From assembly GCA_013361745.1 (NCBI GenBank), contig JABFXM010000079.1, positions 1-10,615 on the forward strand: 10,615 bases of DNA, in the 5' to 3' direction. Position numbers and translations under genes: made by a program. Below, one piece after another: positions 7,264 through 10,615 of this stretch. The notes under the pieces were generated by a model, which did no database searches, was not told where the DNA came from, and worked only from the letters and a program-made list of their open reading frames with translations. Numbering within the stretch: position 1 is the first letter of the stretch; every line of letters begins with the position of its first letter. This stretch comes from Gemmatimonadaceae bacterium. GTDB lineage: Bacteria; Gemmatimonadota; Gemmatimonadetes; Gemmatimonadales; Gemmatimonadaceae.

Positions 7264-7286
7264 CGCCGGGGCCAGCGAGGCGTTGC
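7260..7286. promoter_or_regulatory. Perfect 8-bp inverted repeat in the divergent region
   Basis: GCAACGCC at 7260-7267 is the exact reverse complement of GGCGTTGC at 7279-7286, with an 11-base spacer. It lies between the helicase (minus) and the small secreted protein (plus) and covers the helicase TTG start candidate at 7261-7263. The 19-base centre-to-centre spacing suits a dimeric regulator bound on nearly one DNA face. As RNA, it could form a hairpin over the helicase start. No T-tract follows, so it is not a terminator. The 85-base divergent gap must hold promoters for at least one gene, but I could not place convincing -35/-10 boxes. Confidence 0.45.
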
Positions 7287-7348
7287 TCCCCGCGATGTCG
7301 ACCAGTCAGGTAATGGAAGCCGTCACACCCCTTCGAGAGCCATACACC

Positions 7349-7804
7349 ATGCGCATCGACTGCAGAAAGATCGCGACCGCGCTCGCCGTCGCCGCCCTCA
7401 CCCTCGGTGCGACACGCGCCGCCTCCGCGCAGGGGAAATCGCGCGAGCACCCGGACGAAGATCGCCGTGAGCAGGGGGACAAGCCGCGCCGTGAACATCA
7501 CGACAACGGTCGCGCGCACGAGGAAGGTTGGGTCCCGCCGGGTCAGGCGAAGAAGATGCGCTCCCCGGACGACGCGGTGATCGTCGCCCGCGATGTCCTC
7601 GGCACGCACGGCTACGACGTCGTCCGCGTCGAACAGAGCGGCGACGACCGGATCCTCTTCTACCGCCGCCGCGTCAAGGTCGGAAAGTTCAAGCTCGAGA
7701 AGCCGCTGACGAAGATGTACCTGCGGCCGCGGGACGACCGCTTCGTCATCGAGCGGGCGCCGAACCCGCTCGTCGCCGAGCTGCGGCAGAAGCTCGCGCA
7801 GTAG
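7349..7804 (+). CDS. Small secreted protein of unknown function
   Basis: A 151-residue exported protein I do not recognise. Residues 1-27 are a clear Sec signal peptide: a basic start (MRIDCRKIA), an Ala/Leu/Val core and a probable cleavage after AASA. Residues about 28-58 are very rich in Asp, Glu, Arg, Lys and His, likely disordered. From WVPPGQAKKM (about 60) onward lies a compact domain with alternating hydrophobic and charged residues (DDAVIVARDVLGTHGYDVVRVEQ; then repeated Arg/Lys-rich strands). The pattern of a helix followed by strands is vaguely PepSY-like, but this is a weak guess. The ATG at 7349 is chosen because it starts the signal peptide. It is the only plus-strand gene within the repair cluster, convergent with the ligase (three bases between stop codons) and divergent from the helicase. 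Export makes a direct role in DNA repair unlikely. Confidence 0.8.
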   Translation: MRIDCRKIATALAVAALTLGATRAASAQGKSREHPDEDRREQGDKPRREHHDNGRAHEEGWVPPGQAKKMRSPDDAVIVARDVLGTHGYDVVRVEQSGDDRILFYRRRVKVGKFKLEKPLTKMYLRPRDDRFVIERAPNPLVAELRQKLAQ

Positions 7805-7807
7805 CGC

Positions 7808-9400
7808 TCAACGGGAATCCATCAGTGCGCGGAGGGTGTCGATCGTATCGGCATCCTCCGCTTTCTTGTCGGTGCGCCAGCGCAGGATGCGCGGAAAGCG
7901 TACCGCGATCCCCGACTTGTGGCGCGGCGACGCCTGGATCCCCTCGAACGCCAGCTCGAACACCTGCTCCGGCTTCACCGATCGCACCGGGCCGAACTTC
8001 TCGATCGTGTTCCGCCTGATCCACGCGTCGAGACGACGGATCTCCTCGTCAGTGAGTCCCGAGTACGCCTTCGCGAAGGGAACGAGCTTCCCCTCGTCCC
8101 ACACCGCGAAGGTGTAGTCGGTGTGGAGCGACGCGCGCCGTCCGTGCCCCGCCTGCGCGTAGACCATCACCGCGTCCGCGGTGTAGGGCTGAACCTTCCA
8201 CTTCCACCACGGCCCGCGTCGCCGACCGACGCCGTACACCGCGTCGCGCCGCTTCAGCATCAGTCCCTCCGCCGAGCGGTCGCGTGCGCCCTGGTAGGCG
8301 TCGCGCACCACGTCCCACCCTTCGCCCGTGACGACGGGCGACAGCACGAAGCGCGCGCGCAGCGCGGGGGACGCGAGCAGCGCCTCGAGTCGGTCGCGGC
8401 GCGCCGTCATCGGCTCCCCCCGCAGATCGACTCCATCAAGCTCCAGCAGGTCGTAGACGACGAGCACCACCGGCACCTCCGCCAGCATCTTCGCGCCCAG
8501 CGTCTTGCGACCGATCCGGCGCTGGAGCTGCGCGAAGGGAAGGGGGGCGTCGTCGCGCCACGGCATGAGCTCCCCGTCGAGCACCGTCCCGTCCGGGAGC
8601 AGCGCCGATGCTTCGGCGATCTCGGGGTAGCGGTCGGTGACGAGCTCCTCGCCGCGCGTCCAGAGGAAGCTTTGCCCTCTGCGCCGCACGAGCTGCGCGC
8701 GGATCCCGTCCCACTTCCACTCGACCTGCCAGTCCGCCGCGCTGCCTAACGTTTCGAGATCGGCCTCGAGCGGATACGCGAGGAAGAACGGATACGGCTT
8801 CGAGATGTCGGCGTCCGCGACGTCCGCCGCGGCGAGCGCGCGAAACGACTCGGCCGTCGGCTCCCACGCGCCGGTGAGTCGGTGCGCGACGACGCCCTCC
8901 TCGATCCCCGTCGCCTTCGCGAGCGCGCGCACGACGAGCTGCGTCGAGACGCCGACGCGAAAGCCGCCGGTGATCAGCTTGTTCCACACGAATCGCTCGA
9001 CGCCGCCGAGCTCGCGCCACGCCGCGAGCACCGCGGCGCGCTGCGTCTCCTCGCTCGCCCCCGCGAGCGCGAGCAGCCGCTCCTCGATCCACTCGCGCAG
9101 CGACCGGTCGCTCCCCTCGGCGACGTCGGGGAGCAGCAGCGAGATCGCCTCCGCGAGATCGCCGACGGCGTGATACGACTCCTCGAACAGCCACTCCGGG
9201 ACGTCGGCTTCCGCCATCGCCCACTCGGCGAGCCGCCGCGCGGCGATGAGTCGCTTCGGCCGTCCGCCGGCGAGGAAGTGCACCGCCCACGCCGCGTCCG
9301 CCGGATCCGCCTCGGCGAAGTAGCGCGCCATCGCGTCGATCTTCTCGTTCGTGCGCGTCGTCTCGTCGAGCTGCGCGAAGAGCCGGGCGAAGCGCCTCAT
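7808..9400 (-). CDS. ATP-dependent DNA ligase of the ligase-associated repair cluster
   Basis: A 530-residue ATP-dependent ligase that seals nicks through a lysyl-AMP intermediate. The N-terminal DNA-binding domain covers about residues 1-200. The nucleotidyltransferase domain follows: motif I EWKWDG with nucleophile Lys229, motif III FLWTRGEE (about 246-252), LDGELMPW (274-281), VYDLLELDG (315-323), motif IV EGLMLKR (378-384) and motif V WWKWK (398-402). The C-terminal OB domain includes FGPVRSVKPEQVFELAFEGI and ends near RFPRILRWRTDK. This is the family named for a cisplatin-damage response ligase in some databases, distinct from NAD-dependent LigA and from LigD. Its ATG (9398-9400) overlaps the exonuclease TGA as ATGA. 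A GCCTAACG octamer at 8744-8751 lies just upstream of motif I in the protein. All key residues are present. Confidence 0.95.
   Translation of the reverse strand: MRRFARLFAQLDETTRTNEKIDAMARYFAEADPADAAWAVHFLAGGRPKRLIAARRLAEWAMAEADVPEWLFEESYHAVGDLAEAISLLLPDVAEGSDRSLREWIEERLLALAGASEETQRAAVLAAWRELGGVERFVWNKLITGGFRVGVSTQLVVRALAKATGIEEGVVAHRLTGAWEPTAESFRALAAADVADADISKPYPFFLAYPLEADLETLGSAADWQVEWKWDGIRAQLVRRRGQSFLWTRGEELVTDRYPEIAEASALLPDGTVLDGELMPWRDDAPLPFAQLQRRIGRKTLGAKMLAEVPVVLVVYDLLELDGVDLRGEPMTARRDRLEALLASPALRARFVLSPVVTGEGWDVVRDAYQGARDRSAEGLMLKRRDAVYGVGRRRGPWWKWKVQPYTADAVMVYAQAGHGRRASLHTDYTFAVWDEGKLVPFAKAYSGLTDEEIRRLDAWIRRNTIEKFGPVRSVKPEQVFELAFEGIQASPRHKSGIAVRFPRILRWRTDKKAEDADTIDTLRALMDSR
8744..8751 (+). 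repeat. GCCTAACG octamer, copy 4
   Basis: Located in the ligase gene; extended match TGCCTAACGTT, identical over 11 bases to copy 2. On the coding strand it reads ACG TTA GGC (Thr-Leu-Gly), again the only TTA codon I found in the gene. Confidence 0.6.
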
Positions 9401-10530
9401 GCGCTCTCCTCGGTCTCCAGGTCGCCTCCGGCGCTCGTCCCTTCGTGCGCCTCCTCCTCGCCAGCGGGCTCGCCCTCGGGCTCTCCCTCCCAGCGGCTCG
9501 CGATGGCGTGCGCCTCGATGCCGCGCTCGAGCAGCCAGCGCACGACGGGCTCGCGATACCCGTGCGTGACGAGCACCCGCTCGGCGCCGGTCGCGTCGAT
9601 CGTCGCGAGGAGCGAGGGCCAGTCGACGTGATCGGAGAGCGGGAAGCCGCGGTCGAGCGAGCGGCGACGGCGTGCGCCGCGGATGCGCATCCACCCGCTC
9701 GCGAACGCGGTCGAGAGGGGCGCGAACTTCCGCAGCCATGGCGACCCCGCGGCCGAGGGCGGGGCGACGATCAGCGTCCCCGCCCAGTCGCGGCCGCGTG
9801 GCTCGCTGCCCGCGTAGCCCGTCGGCGGAAGCGCGATCCCGCCGCGCCGGTAGTCGCGATTGAGCCGCTCGACCGCGCCGTGGGTGAAGATCTCCCCGCT
9901 CTCGGCGCCGAGCAGGCCCGCGAGCACGCGCTGGGCCTTGCCTAACGCGTAGGCGAAGAGCACCGAGGCACGTCCCGCCTCACGGTTCGCGCGCCACCAC
10001 CCCGCGATCTCCGCGAACACCTCCCGCTGCGGCGACCAGCGGTAGATCGGCAGTCCGAAGGTGGACTCCGTGACGAAGGTATGGCAGCGTACCACCTCGA
10101 AGGGAGTACAGGTCGGATCGGGCTCGGTCTTGTAATCGCCCGACACGACCCACACCTCGCCGCGATGCTCGACGCGGACCTGCGCCGAGCCGAGGATGTG
10201 CCCCGCGGGATGGAGGGAGACGCGCACGCCATTGATGCTGACGTCGGCGCCGTAGTCGATGCTCTCGATCGACGCACCGGGACCGAGGCGAGTCGACCGC
10301 ACCCGCGCGCCCTCCGTCGAGCACAGGTACCGATTCGACCCATGGTGCGCGTGATCGCCGTGCGCGTGCGTGATCACGGCGCGATCGACCGGCATCCAGG
10401 GATCGACGTAGAAGTCCCCCGCGGCGCAGTACAGCCCGCGCTCGGTCGTCTCGAGGAGGAGGTCGCGACCGGGGCGCGGCGGCCCGGGCGGGACCGGCTC
10501 TCCGGGTCGGAGTCGTGGCGGGTGGGGCAT
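9397..10530 (-). CDS. Ligase-associated DNA exonuclease (metallo-beta-lactamase/beta-CASP)
   Basis: A 377-residue SNM1/CPSF-like nuclease, the first gene of the minus-strand repair cluster. The metal-binding HxHxDH motif is HAHGDH at residues 55-60. Further metal-ligand or family motifs are HPAGHILGS (107-115), SGDY with Asp132, TESTFG (154-159), LSDHVDW (298-304) and VTHGYREP (321-328). The family is proposed to process DNA ends before ligation. The N-terminus has a Pro-rich stretch before LLLETTERGLYC, where conserved family sequence normally begins, so the first 20 residues could be a lineage-specific extension. The last 30 residues (from about 347) are a Glu/Gly-rich acidic tail. An octamer GCCTAACG at 9940-9947 encodes ALGK. 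The ATG at 10528-10530 has no strong SD. The gene overlaps the ligase start by four bases, suggesting coupled translation. Confidence 0.94.
   Translation of the reverse strand: MPHPPRLRPGEPVPPGPPRPGRDLLLETTERGLYCAAGDFYVDPWMPVDRAVITHAHGDHAHHGSNRYLCSTEGARVRSTRLGPGASIESIDYGADVSINGVRVSLHPAGHILGSAQVRVEHRGEVWVVSGDYKTEPDPTCTPFEVVRCHTFVTESTFGLPIYRWSPQREVFAEIAGWWRANREAGRASVLFAYALGKAQRVLAGLLGAESGEIFTHGAVERLNRDYRRGGIALPPTGYAGSEPRGRDWAGTLIVAPPSAAGSPWLRKFAPLSTAFASGWMRIRGARRRRSLDRGFPLSDHVDWPSLLATIDATGAERVLVTHGYREPVVRWLLERGIEAHAIASRWEGEPEGEPAGEEEAHEGTSAGGDLETEESA
9940..9947 (+). repeat. GCCTAACG octamer, copy 5
   Basis: Located in the exonuclease gene; extended match TGCCTAACGC. On the coding strand it reads GCG TTA GGC (Ala-Leu-Gly), the only TTA codon I found in this gene. 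Confidence 0.6.
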
Positions 10531-10615
10531 CGCCGATGAGCGGGGGCAATCGTCGAGCCAGCCCCGCGGTCGCCGCGAGCCGCCGGCGCGACTAAATTCC
10601 GTCCGGTGACCACTC
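10531..10615 (-). promoter_or_regulatory. Upstream region of the exonuclease-ligase pair
   Basis: These 85 bases precede the first gene of the minus-strand cluster and should contain its promoter or the end of another gene. On the minus strand a short AT-rich block, GAATTTAGTC (about 10591-10600), is the only low-GC patch in this end region and could be a -10 element, but the matching -35 is not convincing. A short inverted repeat CGCGG-tcg-CCGCG is also present. No gene is supported here. Confidence 0.25.

Noticed and set aside
3102..9947. GCCTAAC/GTTAGGC copies as integron attC sites
   Set aside because: The heptamer fits the RYYYAAC/GTTRRRY core consensus, but each copy is single, lies inside a coding gene, lacks the paired sites and the imperfect palindrome of an attC, and no integrase is present.
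4577..9947. TTA codons as a bldA-like rare-codon switch
   Set aside because: The same octamer occurs in the amidase in a frame that gives no TTA, so the DNA word and not the codon appears to be what is shared.

Overview
This is a high-GC (roughly two-thirds G+C by eye) bacterial contig end carrying eight genes, all intact except the first. The organism cannot be fixed from the sequence. Strong GC3 bias, a Tat-exported amidase, a small lipoprotein with a TonB C-terminal domain and little Shine-Dalgarno use would fit Gemmatimonadota or another high-GC soil lineage. That placement is an inference.

Left end (1-566): the first 12 bases match the 3' end of the Illumina TruSeq adapter. Bases 13 to about 65, read on the minus strand, encode the C-terminal signature of a PII signal protein (GlnB/GlnK). 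Only after that does genuine sequence of a TetR-family regulator begin, inside its helix-turn-helix. The left end is therefore best explained as adapter plus a chimeric fragment, and the TetR gene is 5'-truncated.

Plus-strand block (about 63-3582): the TetR regulator is followed by a stearoyl-CoA-type fatty acid desaturase with all three histidine boxes and an unusual repeat-bearing C-terminal tail. A Tat-exported amidase-signature hydrolase comes next. TetR plus desaturase is a familiar arrangement for control of membrane unsaturation.

Minus-strand block (3589-10530): this contains all four members of the known DNA-ligase-associated repair cluster. They are an MBL/beta-CASP exonuclease, an ATP-dependent DNA ligase, an Lhr-type DEXH helicase and the metallophosphoesterase PdeM. 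Exonuclease and ligase overlap by ATGA, as do helicase and PdeM. The two pairs are separated by one small secreted protein gene of unknown function on the plus strand (7349-7804). It is convergent to the ligase and divergent from the helicase, and a perfect 8-bp inverted repeat lies over the divergent region and the helicase start. A small TonB-domain lipoprotein gene follows PdeM on the same strand.

The least explained signal is the octamer GCCTAACG. It occurs five times, always in the same orientation, in five different genes. In the four minus-strand genes it supplies the only TTA leucine codons I could find; in the plus-strand gene it is read as Pro-Asn. This points to a DNA-level motif rather than a protein-level one. 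No intergenic gap exceeds 120 bases, and I saw no RNA genes, CRISPR array or insertion sequence.
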